Shown one piece after another: positions 1 to 11,917 of a stretch of 64,000 nt of DNA. Position 1 is the stretch's first letter; each line of letters starts with the position of its first letter. The notes beneath the pieces are model-generated. The model did no database searches, was not told the DNA's origin, and was given only the letters and a program-made list of their open reading frames with translations. The position numbers were made by a program, and so were the translations under genes. This stretch comes from Mantis religiosa (taxonomy: Eukaryota > Arthropoda > Insecta > Mantodea > Mantidae), in assembly GCA_030765055.1 (NCBI GenBank), contig CM060953.1, positions 15,922,244 through 15,986,243 of the forward strand, written 5' to 3'.

Positions 1-490
1 GAAGTAGTGAAGGAACGAAGGAACGAAGGAAGGAAGGAAGGGGGAAGGAAGGAAGGAAGGGGGAAGGAACGAAGGAAGGAAGGGGGAAGGAAGGAATAAT
101 GGAAGGAAGTAAGGTAGGAAAGAAGCAGGGAAGGAAGGAAGCAGGGAAGGAAGGAAGGAAGCAGGGAAGGAAGGAAGCAGGGAAGGAAGGAAGCAGTGAA
201 GGAGGGAAGTAGTGAAGGAAGGTAGGAAGGTAGGAAGGAGGGAAGGAAGGAAGGAAGGAAGGGGGGAAGGAATGTAGGAAGGAAGGATGGGAGGAAGTAA
301 GTTAGAAGGAAGGAAGCAGGGAAGGAGGGAAGGTAGGAAGGAAGGAGGGAAGGAAGGCAGCTATGAAGGAAGGAGGGAAGGAAGGAGGGAAGGAAGGAGG
401 GAAGGAAAGAAGAATGGTAGGAGGAAGGAAGGAAGTGAGGAAAGAAGGAAGGAAGGAAGGAAGGAAGGAAGGGAGGAAAGAAGGAATAGA
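1..490. repeat. (AAGG)n purine microsatellite
   Basis: Imperfect GGAA/GGGAA tetranucleotide repeat, nearly pure purine on the plus strand, broken by occasional C and T. It runs from the window edge to about 490, so its left boundary is unknown. Reading frames through it give only Gly/Arg/Lys/Glu-rich (plus) or Pro/Ser/Phe-rich (minus) low-complexity peptides and are not genes. Confidence 0.95.
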
Positions 491-1441
491 GGTGGTTAAA
501 ATTAGCTTCATATTAGACATTTGAACTTCTTAGAATAAGACCTGAAGCTTTCCTAGCGACGAATATGTTCGAGACCTTCTCGGGATAAACAAGTCAGATG
601 GTAAGACGATAAGGAATCGACATTTCGGGAGCGTACATCTCTCCCATCATTAGGATATTTTAATAAATGTTATAACCACAAATAAATATAACACACATAT
701 TAACAAAGACAAAACACCACCAATTCTCGCACCTCGGAACAAATGACTGTTTTCAGTAAATTAAATGCCAGGTCGGGAGATGACGTGAGTATAGAAAATT
801 GAGTCAAAGAAACGTAACTACTGAACTTGATTATCAAACTGTATTGATCTGTGCTTCTTAAGCTGACGGATTTCAATTTTAAGGCCTGTTTTCAGGAGGT
901 TGAGAAGTTTGGACTGCCAGAGCATTGTTTTGATAACGACCATAGAGCCAATTTTCGGGAGACGACGCAACAGTTAATGGGAGCGGAGAATTAAGGAGGC
1001 ATTGGCCATTTCCTCCGAGAGGAGCACGCTTAATCCTGATGCTGGATTTTAGTTCAGCTCCTCTTGTAAAGAAATTAGAGAAAAATACGGAAAATCAAGA
1101 AATTGTAATCAGCTTTATTGAAAATAATTTCGATTATATATTATCTATAGATATTTAAAACTAGAATAAGAGAGCGCAAAATACATCGACGTATGTAACA
1201 GAGAAAGCAATTGAGATATGCACCGACAAGGCAGGTTTGATGATTTTTGAGTGGCTTAAAGTGGAGAAAAGGAGGGGAGAGATGTGCAAATGTAATAATT
1301 GTGGTCTACCTAGCATTACATTCTAAAGTGTAACGATACTGAAATAGGAAGTTACAATTTAACACTGCAGAAATGGAAAGATTTGCCAAAGAAAGGTCTT
1401 AAACTCAAGTTCAGATGAACTTAGGCAAACCAGGACAATAT
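491..1441. other. unassigned AT-rich sequence
   Basis: No open frame of useful length, no tandem structure and no recognisable transposon motif was seen here. The stretch lies between the microsatellite and a solo LTR. Confidence 0.5.
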
Positions 1442-1871
1442 TGTTAATAGGCATGTTTTTGCTGCTGTCAGCCCGTGCGCAGGCGAACGCCGAGAGAGAC
1501 AGAGAGAGCGAAAGAGGCGGGAAAAGACAAGAGACAGACAGTTTCGTCTTTTCTCATGCCGCCTCGATTGTTACCATGCGTTCCACTAATTTCTAGAAAC
1601 AGTGACTGAAGATATAAAAGCGCCGTGGCTGTCAAAGCGACTTCAGTTGCGACTTGAGAACTGTTATGTGTGTACAGCTGTGTAGTGGACTTTTGAAGTA
1701 TACCGCAACTGCATTTTTTGTTTGTTTACGTGTGGTGAAGCTACGAGAGAATACTGTTTCTATGACACGTCAAATTTAGAGCCTAGTACAAAGTCTGTTT
1801 TAACTTGTAATAAAAATCATTAAGAAATTTTTCAAACAAGAGTTTTAATTCTACGAAACTTCAAAGTCACA
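1442..1871 (+). mobile_element. solo LTR (Gypsy-type), ATAT target duplication
   Basis: A 430-bp segment begins TGTTAATAGG and ends AAAGTCACA, giving the TG...CA ends of an LTR. It is flanked by a perfect 4-bp direct repeat ATAT (1438-1441 and 1872-1875). Inside are a TATAAAA box at about 1614, a likely R/U5 region and an AATAAA signal at about 1809. There is no internal gag-pol sequence on either side, so it is a solo LTR left by recombination. A 4-bp duplication fits Gypsy (Ty3) elements, but the family call is inference. Confidence 0.7.
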
Positions 1872-1875
1872 ATAT

Positions 1876-2582
1876 TTAGGATTTTTAAAGTTCACATAGA
1901 TAGAATAAAGCTGAAGAAAATAAAGCAAAGGACTTAAAGATATATGAAAGAACAAATATGAAAAGTACTGAAATTTCCGGCAGTGTATAACAAAATTCAA
2001 ATACAAGCGGTAGAAATAGATATAAAAAACTTTAAGAGGTGATAATAAATCCTTTAAATTTTATATCAGGTTATAGAGCATAAGTTATTCATTATTACTA
2101 GATTATATTTCTTGTAATTATACGTCAGTGAGCCAGTCTGTATGAAGAGACATTAATGAGGTAGAGGAAATATCATAGATCATCTGGAGTTGAAACAACA
2201 AATTTAAAACAAATTTACCGAATTATTAACATTTACTTTATTGTTGACGAATGACTGTGATTGAACTCTGTCAAGAGGATGGGACATTATGCAAGGAAGA
2301 GGTCCTTTCCGAGATGTAAGGGGGAGAGAGTGGATATTGCTTGTAAACGTTAACCCTTCTTCTTCCCTCGCCTCTCGACTTGTCCGGCCGCCTGAAGTGG
2401 TCATTATTGCGGGGCGCTTTTGTGTGAGCCAGGCACTTTCTCGCGGTGACGACCATCACACAGTTCTTCTCACATACACAGAAACGTTTTTAAAATCCTA
2501 AATGTCTCTGCAGAACGTGGTCCATACAACTTAAATTACATTTTGATACTCTACAACTTACACAATAAAAAAAATTATTTAA
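1876..2582. other. unassigned sequence
   Basis: AT-rich, with overlapping short frames on both strands around 2204-2501. None shows domain similarity, so I read them as chance frames. Confidence 0.5.
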
Positions 2583-4323
2583 CGTCAAACAAGATAAACA
2601 TTATCTTATTGTAATTACAAGAGAATACAGTAGACTTTAAAGTGACAATCAAATGTATTAAACAGCTGGTCGTTATGTGATGTATACACGACCTTCTCTA
2701 CTCTTGTACGAACACTTATTGCTCTATCTACTTCAAGATAAACATTAACTTATTGTAGTTACAAGGGAATACAGTAGACTTTAAGTGATAGTCATATGTT
2801 TTAAATAGCTGGTCGTTATGTGATGTATACATGATTTTCTATACTCTTGTACAAACACTTATTGCTCTATCTACTTCAAGATAAACATTATCTTATTGTA
2901 GTTACAAGGGAATACAGTAGACTTTAAGTGATAGTCAAATGTTTTAAACAGCTGGTCGTCATATGGTGTATACATGATTTTCTATACTCTTGTACAAACA
3001 CTTATTGCTCTATCTACTTCAAGATAAACATTATCTTATTGTAGTTACAAGGGAATACAGTAGACTTGAGGTGATAGTCAAATGTTTTAAACAGCTGGTC
3101 GTTATGTGATGTATACATGACTTTCTCTACTCTTGTACAACCACTTATTGCTCTATCTACTTCAAGATAAACATTATCTTATTGTAGTTACAAGGGAACA
3201 CAGTAAACTTAAAGTGATAGTCAAATGTTTTAATCAGCTGGTCGTTATGTGATGTATACATGACTTTCTCTACTCTTGTACAAACACTTATTGTTCTATC
3301 TACTTGAAGATAAACATTATCTTATTGTAGTTACAAGGGAATACAGTAGCCTTTAAGTGATAGTCAAATGTTTTAAACAGCTGGTCGTCATGTGGTGTAT
3401 ACATGATTTTCTATACTCTTGTACAGACACTTATTGCTCTATCTACTTCAAGATAAACATTATCTTATTGTAGTTACAAGGGAATACAGTAGACTTGAGG
3501 TGATAGTCAAATGTTTTAAACAGCTGGTCGTTATGTGATGTATACATGACTTTCTCTACTCTTGTACAACCACTTATTGCTCTATCTACTTCAAGATAAA
3601 CATTATCTTATTGTAGTTACAAGGGAACACAGTAAACTTAAAGTGATAGTCAAATGTTTTAATCAGCTGGTCGTTATGTGATGTATACATGACTTTCTCT
3701 ACTCTTGTACAAACACTTATTGTTCTATCTACTTGAAGATAAACATTATCTTATTGTAGTTACAAGGGAATACAGTAGCCTTTAAGTGATAGTCAAATGT
3801 TTTAAACAGCTGGTCGTTATGTGATGTATACACGACTTTCTCTACTCCTGTACAAACACTTATTGCTCTATCTACTTCAAGATAAACATTATCTTATTTT
3901 AGTTACAAGGGAATACAGTAGACTTTAAGTGATAGTCAAATGATTTAAATAGCTGGTCGTTATGTGATGTATACATGACTTTCTCTACTCTTGTACAAAC
4001 ACTTATTGCTCTATCTACTTCAAGATAAACATTATCTTATTGTAGTTTCAAGAGAATACAGTAGACTTTAAGTGCTAGTCAGATGTTTTAAGCAGCTGGT
4101 TGTTGTGTGATGTATACATGACTTTCTCTACTCTTGTACAAACACTTATTGCTCTATCTACTTCAAGATAAACATTATCTTATTGTAGTTACAAGCGAAT
4201 ACAGAAGACTTTAAGTGATAATCAAATGTTTTAATCAGCTGGTGCTTATATGATGTATACATGACTTTCCTTACTCTTACACAAACGCTTATTGCTCTAT
4301 CTACTTCAGGATAAATATTATCT
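2583..4323. repeat. 143-bp tandem array, about 12 copies
   Basis: The motif CTTCAAGATAAACATTATC recurs at 2731, 2874, 3017 and onward in steps of 143 bp. Edge units (from 2583, and near 4323) are the most diverged. Variants repeat every three units: the TAGACTTGAGG variant at 3061 returns at 3490, 429 bp later, so a trimer was duplicated. The unit carries stops in all frames and has no coding potential. I could not link it to a transposon. Confidence 0.93.
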
Positions 4324-5121
4324 GTATATATAATTTTTCTTTTATAGTAGATGGAAGGAACAACGAAGCAATTATTTGCCGAAGAATGGATGCAGACACG
4401 TGAATGTAAGATATCCGATATTCTACAGTAGCTTCACGTGCACCTGTTTATATGTTTGTAATCCAAACGAACGTAAACGCATTTACAACGTGAAAGACCT
4501 GAAATTGGAGCATGAATACTACCCTAAAAGGATATCGTGGGTAGAACATTGTTATTGTTTCACGGTGAGCTTGGGACAATAGGAAATAAAGATGAAAAGA
4601 AAATACAAACCTGAGAAGTGAGCAGCTGGGCAACGTAACCAACGGGGCAACAAAAATATTGGGGAGCCATTTCAAATACATCCAAAATATAACACGCTTT
4701 CAAAGCGCCCATTTTACTAGGCTCTGCATTATATATTAAGTAATGCTAGGGAGAAAAAAAAAGAGCGGGGCTGTAGAAACAAAAGACGCTGCTATTTGTA
4801 ATACCTCTGCAGCATTTAAGTAAAATGCCATTCAAGGGATTTGCTGTTTGTTAACCCGCTTCTGGTCCTTCTCTTTATTGGTAATAAATATTACAATCCA
4901 TTTTAAACGAACGTCACGATGACGTTAAACTAAGCATGGTTCAGCATTCCTTTACTTCATCTATATTCATATTAAAGGATCAATATAAGAAGATAACCTA
5001 ACCAATAGAATACGTCAATTGTTGCAGTAGATTCTTATATGTGCAACAATTGCGTAATCTAATACCACATTTGGTATCTCGGTCAGTGTGAGTTACCTGT
5101 ATAAAATATTTCCCTACTCTT
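4324..5121. other. unassigned sequence
   Basis: Opposed short frames at 4376-4582 (plus) and 4448-4681 (minus) overlap and show no family similarity. Nothing else was recognised between the 143-bp and 108-bp arrays. Confidence 0.45.
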
Positions 5122-6935
5122 TTGCTTATCCTGAAAGATGAATGTCTGGTAACTCTAAGCTCTATGTACCCTGTACTTATTTGAACATCATTTCATTCAT
5201 CGTCCGATATGACTTAACGTTGGAGGTTTTCTCTTATCCTGAAAGATGAATGTCAGGTAACTCTAAGCTCTATGTACCCTGTACTTATTTGAACATCATT
5301 TCGTTCATCGTCCGATATGACTTGACGTTGGAGGTTTTCTCTTATCCTGAAAGATGAATGTCTGGTAACTCTAAGCTCTATGTACCCTGTACTTATTTGA
5401 ACATCATTTCATTCATCGTCCGATATGACTTAACGTTGGAGATTTCTCTTATCCTGAAAGATGAATGTCAGGTAACTCTAAGCTCTATGCACCCTGTACT
5501 TATTTGAACATCATTTCATTCATCGTCCGATATGACTTAACGTTGGAGGTTTTCTCTTATCCTGAAAGATGAATGTCAGGTAACTCTAAGCTCTATGTAC
5601 CCTGTACTTATTTGAACATCATTTCATTCATCGTCCGATATGACTTAACGTTGGAGGTTTTCTCTTATCCTGAAAGATGAATGTCTGGTAACTCTAAGCT
5701 CTATGTACCCTGTACTTATTTGAACATCATTTCATTCATCGTCCGATATGACTTAACGTTGGAGGTTTTCTCTTATCCTGAAAGATGAATGTCTGGTAAC
5801 TCTAAGCTCTATTTACCCTGTACTCATTTGTACATCATTTCATTCATCGTCCGATATGACTTAACGTTGGAGGTTTTCTCTTATCCTGAAAGATGAATGT
5901 CTGGTAACTCTAAGCTCTATGTACCCTGTACTTATTTGAACATCATTTCATTCATGGTCCGATATGACTTAACGTTGGAGGTTTTCTCTTATCCTGAAAG
6001 ATGAATGTCTGGTAACTCTAAGCTCTATGTACCCTGTACTCATTTGAACATCATTTCATTCATCGTCCGATATGACTTAACGTTGGAGGTTTTCTCTTAT
6101 CCTGAAAGATGAATGTCTGGTAACTCTAAGCTCTATTTACCCCGTAGTCATTTGAACATCATTTCATTCCTTGCCCAATATAGCTTAACGTTGGAGGTTT
6201 TCTCTTATCCTGAAACATGAATGTCTAGTAACTCTTAGCTCTATGTAACCTGTACTCATTTGAACATCATTTCATTCATCGTCCGATATAACTTAACGTT
6301 GGAGGTTTTCTCTTATCCTGAAAGATGAATGTCTAGTAACTCTAAGCTCTATGTACCCTGTACTCATTTGAACATCATTTCATTCATCGTTCGATATGAC
6401 TTAACGTTGGAGGTTTTCTCTTATCCTGAAAGATGAATGTCTGGTAACTCTAAGCTCTATGTACCCTGCACTCATTTGTACATCATTTCATTCATCGTCC
6501 GATATGACTTAACGTTGGAGGTTTTCTCTTATCCTGAAAGATGAATGTCTGGTAACTCTAAGCTCTATGTACCCTGTACTTATTTGAACATCATTTCATT
6601 CATGGTCCGATATGACTTAACGTTGGAGGTTTTCTCTTATCCTGAAAGATGAATGTCTGGTAACTCTAAGCTCTATGTACCCTGTACTCATTTGAACATC
6701 ATGTCATTCATCGTCCGATATGACTTAACGTTGGAGGTTTTCTCTTATCCTGAAAGATGAATGTCTGGTAACTCTAAGCTCTATGTACCCTGTACTCATT
6801 TGAACATCATTTCATTCATCGTCCGATATGACTTAACGTTGGAGGTTTTCTCTTATCCTGAAAGATGAATGACTGGAAACACTAAGCTCTATGTACCCTG
6901 CACTCATTTGCGTATCATTTCAGTCGTCGTCCAAT
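5122..6935 (+). repeat. 108-bp satellite, array 1 (about 17 copies)
   Basis: Unit begins GATGAATGTCTGGTAACTC and ends CTTATCCTGAAA, exactly 108 bp (36 codons). Copies differ by a few substitutions such as TTATTTG/TCATTTG and TCTGG/TCAGG. The same satellite returns in four more arrays in this window, in both orientations. The last unit decays after 6895. Its probable origin is a SINE 3' tail (see 32901-33044). Confidence 0.96.
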
Positions 6936-7919
6936 GAGTTGGTGGACGTACGCTAAAAACAAGCAAACAAACGCAACACCAAAGTTCTATCCGACAAATA
7001 TATTGTTGTGACGTCACTTATCTCTCCAATGAACCATTGTTTTATAGTCGGAGCTGTTGACCCTTGCCCAACCTGAAGAACCAGGTATTTGGACTCTGGT
7101 AAACCCAAGTAAACCTCTTGACATTAACAAGTACAGGTACATACCGGACACGTAACATCGTTGTTGAAGTGGAACAATCCTTTTGAAGCAGTACTTTAGG
7201 ACCACTCGAATCGAGTTGTGAAGGCATTTTAATATTTATTGCAACTGTGGTTTACCGAGGAAAATGCGTGTCGGTCAAAAATTTAATTTCGTGTTGCCAT
7301 GGTAGTTCACTCGATTGCAACATTTGAACGTCAAGCCGAACAATCGAAGTTCAAACTCCTGCTATGGCATTGAATATTCGAATTTTACCTTCTAAACAAT
7401 TACTAAACGTATCATCCGGAAGCGTCAAGCCTTGCATAGAAAATAGAACGGAGCGGATACCTCAAACCATAGCAGATCTTTAGTGCTCACCATCCTTAGG
7501 AGGAACGGATGAGGTTAAGAAACACGTGGGGCTAGCAAATGCAGAAAGCTGAACGACAGAGAATCACAAGTTTCTTTCCAACTCTCGGTTCACAACCGCG
7601 GGCTGCCATATGTTTTCTCCTATGAGAATCACAACGAAACCGACCCAACCGAGGTGGCTCAGAGAAGATTTCCTTAAAGTGACCAACAATCAACATAAGC
7701 CTAACTAAAATGTAAATAGTGGGTTTGACATGCCAGAAAACAAGATTGAAAAAAGACTTTATACACATTATTAAAAATATCGATTGCTGTTCCGATGTTG
7801 ACGAAGAAGACACTAACAATGTCGGAGGTTATAAACCGATTACAGAGGGAGACATTATTGCATCATACAGTGTTACTGAAACTGAAAATGAAGAGTATTA
7901 AGATTCTACAGTGTTGATG
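6936..7919. other. unassigned sequence
   Basis: Short minus-strand frames at 7014-7227 and 7532-7819 have no recognisable domain. A plus frame at 7719-7901 has an acidic C-terminus but no family match and no supporting gene structure. Confidence 0.4.
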
Positions 7920-8843
7920 AACCAGCTGTGATTATGATCCACGTACAAGCAGCGACAAACATAGAGGAATTGATGTTTTATTTCGAGAGTCAAGCCGAAA
8001 CATTAACAAATGAACTTCTAATGTTAAAGCGGATGTGAGATCACACTACTAGTAAGCGATACGCTAAACTGAGACAGCAGAAGCTCACTGTTGTTATGAC
8101 CCACGTACAATCAGTAAGAAACATAGAGAAATTGATGTTTTATTTCGAGAGTCAAACCGAAACATTGACAAATGAACTTCAAATGTTAAAGCGGATGTGA
8201 TGTAAGTGATTCGCTAAATTGAGACAACAGAAGCTCACTGCTATCATGACCCACGTACAAGCAGTAACAAACATAGCGAAATTGATGTTTTATTTCAAGA
8301 GTCAAGCCCGAACATTGCCAAATGAACTTCAAACGTTAAAGCGGATGTGAGGTAAGTGATTCGCTAAACTGAAACAACAGAAGCTCACTGCTGTTATGAC
8401 CCACGTACAAGTAGTAACAAACATAGAGAAATTAATGCTTTATCTCGAGAGGCAAACCGAAACATTGGCAAGTGAACTTCTAATGTTAAAGCGGATGTGA
8501 GATCACGCTACTTGTAAGTAATGCACTAAACTGAGACAACAGAAGCTCACTGCTGTTATGACCCACGCACAAGCTGTAACAAACAGAGAAATTGATGGTT
8601 TATTTCGAGAGTCAAGCCGGAACATAGACAAATGAACTTCTAAAGTTAAAGGTGAAATGAGATCACGCTACTCGTAAGCAATACACTAAATTCAGACAAA
8701 AGAAGCTCACTATTGTTGTGATCTACGTACAAGCGGTAACAAACATAGAGAAATTGATATTTTATTTCAAGAGTCAAGCCGAAACATTGACAAATAAACA
8801 TGTAATGTTAAAGCGGATGTGAGATCACGCTACTCGTAAAGCA
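7920..8843 (+). repeat. 150/162-bp tandem array, six copies
   Basis: The motif CCACGTACAA, with variants, recurs at 7939, 8101, 8251, 8401, 8562 and 8723. The long form (161-162 bp) carries GAGATCACGCTACT before the GTAAG motif; the short form (150 bp) lacks about 12 bp there. A stray piece of the unit (AAGCGATACACTAAACTGAG) lies at about 11078-11098. No coding potential was seen. Confidence 0.88.
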
Positions 8844-9030
8844 GGGGAAGACAGTGATGGTGTGACGTCAGCTCTATCACCTCTAACCGCCAAATATGCT
8901 GCCGAATGAAAGGCAGTTTAGCGTGTGACGTCACCGCGCTGATTTCTGCAGCTCAAGAGGAAGGAAATAGGTTGATGTGTTGGGGTTCCGAAAGCGTAGG
9001 AAAGACAGGAAACATATCGGGTGCTAATAA

Positions 9031-9517
9031 TGTCACCCAATTATCGAAAGGCGCGACCAACTGGCGGCTAGGTGAGGGCCGAGAGGCATTGGGCCACGCC
9101 TAACCATTTCTCTTATAGCGCTAACGAAGGGATGGCTGGAAAAACATCACTGGCCGTCTGTTTCCCCTCCCCCTGCCGTCTGGAACATTCAGGGTGATTC
9201 ACTGAAACACGAGACTTCCAGAAACAGCGATATTCCTATTAAAAGGGGCTGCAGTTCTGTCAGTGTAATTCTTGGCGAGCAGCTGTGAGGAGCGCCGAGT
9301 GAGTTAACGGACCGCAAGACTGTGAACGTGCATCAGAGGAGTTGTACGTAATTGGAATGTAGAGTGGACCTGTGACAGACGAACTGACGAATTGCAATTG
9401 TATACATTACGTAATTCTGTGTAATCGGCAAGTGTTCCAACTGTAATTCGGTGAAAATAAAGAAGATTTTGAGTTTGTGCAATTGGATTTTTAATTAAAC
9501 GAGCCCAAAAAGTTACA
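9031..9517 (+). mobile_element. solo LTR, second LTR family
   Basis: Starts TGTCACCCAATTATCG and ends AAAAAGTTACA, 487 bp. It shares its length and internal blocks (GAGCAGCTGTGAGGAGCGCC, TGTAATCGGCAAGTGTTCC) with the copies at 33045-33294 (plus) and 37413-39303 (minus). An AATAAA signal lies at about 9456. The 3' flank is ATAT and the 5' flank ATAA, so a 4-bp target duplication is only approximate. No internal retrotransposon region is attached. Confidence 0.75.
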
Positions 9518-10149
9518 ATATGTACAACTTACATCTTGGGTGTTATAAAATTAATGCTGACTGCTTTGATTACACAATTGGCCATAGTTTATAAACTATT
9601 ACATTTTGACCCTGTGCTGTGAGAAAATATATAAAACTTCAATTCATAATTTATCTGAAGGCAGGGGCGGCTTCTGAAGGGGGTAGCATGTTTGCGCTAC
9701 AACCAAAATGCTGGGTCTCCCTTTAATGTAATGACATGTTCCATTTGGAGTTCATTTCGACCTTGTCTAATGCAGGGGACCTGAGCGCGCTGTACTGTTT
9801 GCAGGTGCCAAGTCGTTCACTCCCAGATGCACACCACTGGCATACAATAGGGAGGTATAGGGCAGGACGAACCTAGGATTTACCGAGGCAAGTAGGGGGA
9901 CGATGCGGGGCGTATGGCTGCATGTGGTTGGTTAACCTAGCTGCCAGAGAATAGTGGATGCCTAACCTGCTCGTTCTTTCATCACAGCAGCGGCATCTAT
10001 TGCGCCTATGTTAAATGTAATCTACGAGTACATAGCAACATGATTTGTGCCGTGTTTTGTTAGCTCTGCCGTGTTTTGAGTAGTGCATCAGAAATACTTA
10101 TATAAATACAGGTAACTTGTGTTATAAGAAGAAACAATGAATTCCATAA
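9518..10149. other. unassigned sequence
   Basis: No long frame, tandem repeat or TE motif was recognised between the solo LTR and the hAT fragment. Confidence 0.45.
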
Positions 10150-10375
10150 AGTGTCTTTTAGCACATCCTTTTTCAAACATGACCTTAGAAAAAAAACTGA
10201 ACTTAAGCGACTTGGAAGACCCACGCCGAAACTAAAAATCACAAGGATAGTCAAAACAAAAACAAGATGTTTTAACAGGAACTTTAACAACGATGTGTAC
10301 GATAAATATTCTAGAGTGTTTACGAAATATGAATGTTGTGTTATATGCTGTGAATTACCGTTAACTTGTGTGTAG
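10150..10375 (+). pseudogene. hAT-type transposase N-terminal fragment (TTF-like)
   Basis: The frame gives about 70 residues including LGRPTPKLKI and FNRNFNNDVYDKY. These resemble the linker and start of the TTF-type zinc-finger region in ZMYM1-like hAT transposases. The expected Trp-Leu-x-Cys zinc-finger segment is degraded, leaving only scattered cysteines (ECCVICCELP). The frame opens at GTG, not ATG, so no true start is visible. The 133-codon frame on the other strand (10060-10461) is probably its antisense shadow. Family memory supports this call and no search was possible, so it is tentative. Confidence 0.4.
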
Positions 10376-10582
10376 ATCAGTGACAGGCTTAAAGAAATTT
10401 TGTTACTTTGAAAACTTAAGTTGCATGGATAACTTTGTGAACCACCAATTTTCAGAGCCACCAGCCGCCTCTGTCTGAAGGTCAGGCATGTTATAAAGTA
10501 AATAAAAAAGTAATTTTCTCTGCAAATTAGAGGAGACCCATTCAGAACAGAATTACGTGGTCATTTTCCAACACTTTCTGCT

Positions 10583-10990
10583 TCATATTTCTTTAACTAG
10601 TTTATCAATGTCACGACGTAATGTTTGGGAAATTTCTAATCGAAGGCTGCATATTAGATTGTGATACGACAAGATACTTCCGGGTTTGGACTTAGCTAAT
10701 TTCATAACAGAAAAAACAAATTTATCGCACACATATGTCGAGCCTGACATATACAATGTCCGTGCGGCAAGTAAATAAAACTTTGGAAATCTGGTTTGGG
10801 GGACATTCTTGTAAAAGCCAGCCAAGTCTCTCTTGTGTGTATATTTGTCGCTCAGTAAATCGTCACACTGTAAATTTAACAGTTGCATTTGATACGTGGC
10901 AGCTACATTGTTGTAATGGAGTGTCTACACCTGACTCAACCCTCAGATTCTGTACTCACAGCGCCATTTATATAGGCAACTTGGTACTGC
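10583..10990 (-). pseudogene. hAT dimerisation-domain fragment (ZBED5/GTF2IRD2-like)
   Basis: Minus-strand frame 10888-10583 reads LLNLQCDDLLSDKY, LAGFYKNVPQTRFPKF, AARTLYMSGSTYVCDKFVF and LRRDIDKLV. This is the order of the C-terminal hAT dimerisation region of ZBED5, FAM200 and GTF2IRD2-like transposases (LQCD, FYK.LP, A....FGSTY.CE..FS, L...I.PDI..L). Related coding traces continue upstream to about 10990. The frame ends DIDKLVKEI and then stops, close to the family's natural C-terminus. The catalytic part is absent, so it is a relic. It lies opposite in strand to the N-terminal fragment just before it and probably comes from a different hAT family. Confidence 0.7.
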
Positions 10991-11194
10991 ATGGCTCTTG
11001 CCTGACGTCACATACAGTGTAGGCCTCGCTCCCGACTGAAATACGTCACAAATCTCGAGGCTGTCTTCCTCTGTCATAAGCGATACACTAAACTGAGACA
11101 GCGGAATCTCATTGTCTCTTTTGCTACCGTCTAATCCTTGTTTCACGCAAGCTTGCCCCGTATCTCTTAAAGGTTACGTGACCTTATCACATCT

Positions 11195-11686
11195 CATTGG
11201 CTGCTGCTGTGGTGCAGATTGTTGTGCGGTAAAAATTAGTTCGTTATTTAACATGGTGATATATCTTTATATGTTGGAAGAGAATTGTCAAATTTATATT
11301 TTCGTAACTGTTTGAATTAAATATATTATGCAACAGAGTTGATTTTTCTGAAATGCATGTTAATCCTTAAGCGAAGTAAACAGGAGGTTCCTTTGCTCTC
11401 AAGCACATGGCACGATAACACGTGATTTAGCGGTAGTGGTGACATATTTGTTTATATGACTTTTATCACTGACCTTGTTTTGAACTGGATTAGTCATATA
11501 TCGCCATTCGACGGTGTGCTATGCCGAGTGCAAGAGCTAAATTATTTTATTGATCGTTTATCGTGCGTGTACTTATTATATGTATAATGGCAGAGTCTAA
11601 CGCCAGTTTTTCGCTGAAACATCGCAAGGGAAAACCTTTAAAAAGCGGTGAAAAAAGAATTGTGGTGCACTTACAGAGAAGAATCC
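11195..11686 (+). pseudogene. DDE transposon, copy 1, 5' part
   Basis: The stretch from about 11195 matches, inverted, 39960-40470. At 11587 an ATG opens MAESNASFSLKHRKGKPL, then KSGEKRIVVHL. I recognise this as the N-terminus of an insect DDE (IS630/Tc1-like) transposase family with a KHRKGQ.LKSGE motif. The frame is cut at 11686 where a 6.9-kb insert begins, and the rest of the element resumes at 18565. Compared with copy 2 (minus strand), the words HVFNALTEKTLSLSVR are replaced by a short stretch that runs into the insert. Confidence 0.7.
11673..11686 (+). repeat. target-site duplication, left copy
   Basis: ACAGAGAAGAATCC, identical to 18565-18578. The unbroken paralogue (reverse complement of about 39940-39975) has this region once, reading CACAGAGAAGACTCTGTC, so the repeat was created by the insertion. 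Confidence 0.85.
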
Positions 11687-11689
11687 TTA

Positions 11690-11872
11690 ACTGTTAAAGC
11701 CTGAAAAAGGCGCAACTTAAGGGGTGTCGGCATCCCTGAGCGCATCATGGGGTATAACGAAGCCGAAGCTCCGCATGCCCGATGAGCCACCTCCTGGATG
11801 TGACCCCCAAAAGTTAGGCCCTTGTCCAGCTTTACACCTAGGTACTTTAGTTTGTCCACTCTATCCTTCTGC
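11690..11872 (-). pseudogene. non-LTR retrotransposon RT fragment
   Basis: The minus frame reads MDKLKYLGVKLDKGLTFGGH, then IQEVAHRACGASASLY and MPTPLKLRLFQA. This is the post-catalytic thumb/connection region of Jockey or R1-like reverse transcriptases (KYLGV.LD..L.F..HI...........L). Only about 55 residues remain and the catalytic FADD box is not present. It forms the left edge of the 6.9-kb insert. The frame stops making sense after LFQA, four codons before the 14-bp duplication. Confidence 0.75.
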
Positions 11873-11917
11873 AGGAATAGTTAAAGGCAGGGAGGTTGGC
11901 GGGAAAGTGACGCCAAC

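Noticed and set aside
287..520. Open frames in the AAGG repeat on both strands
   Set aside because: Low-complexity translations of a microsatellite, with no start context or conservation expected.
10060..10461. 133-codon minus-strand frame with a hydrophobic stretch, possible membrane protein
   Set aside because: It overlaps the plus-strand hAT-like fragment in antisense and resembles no family I know.
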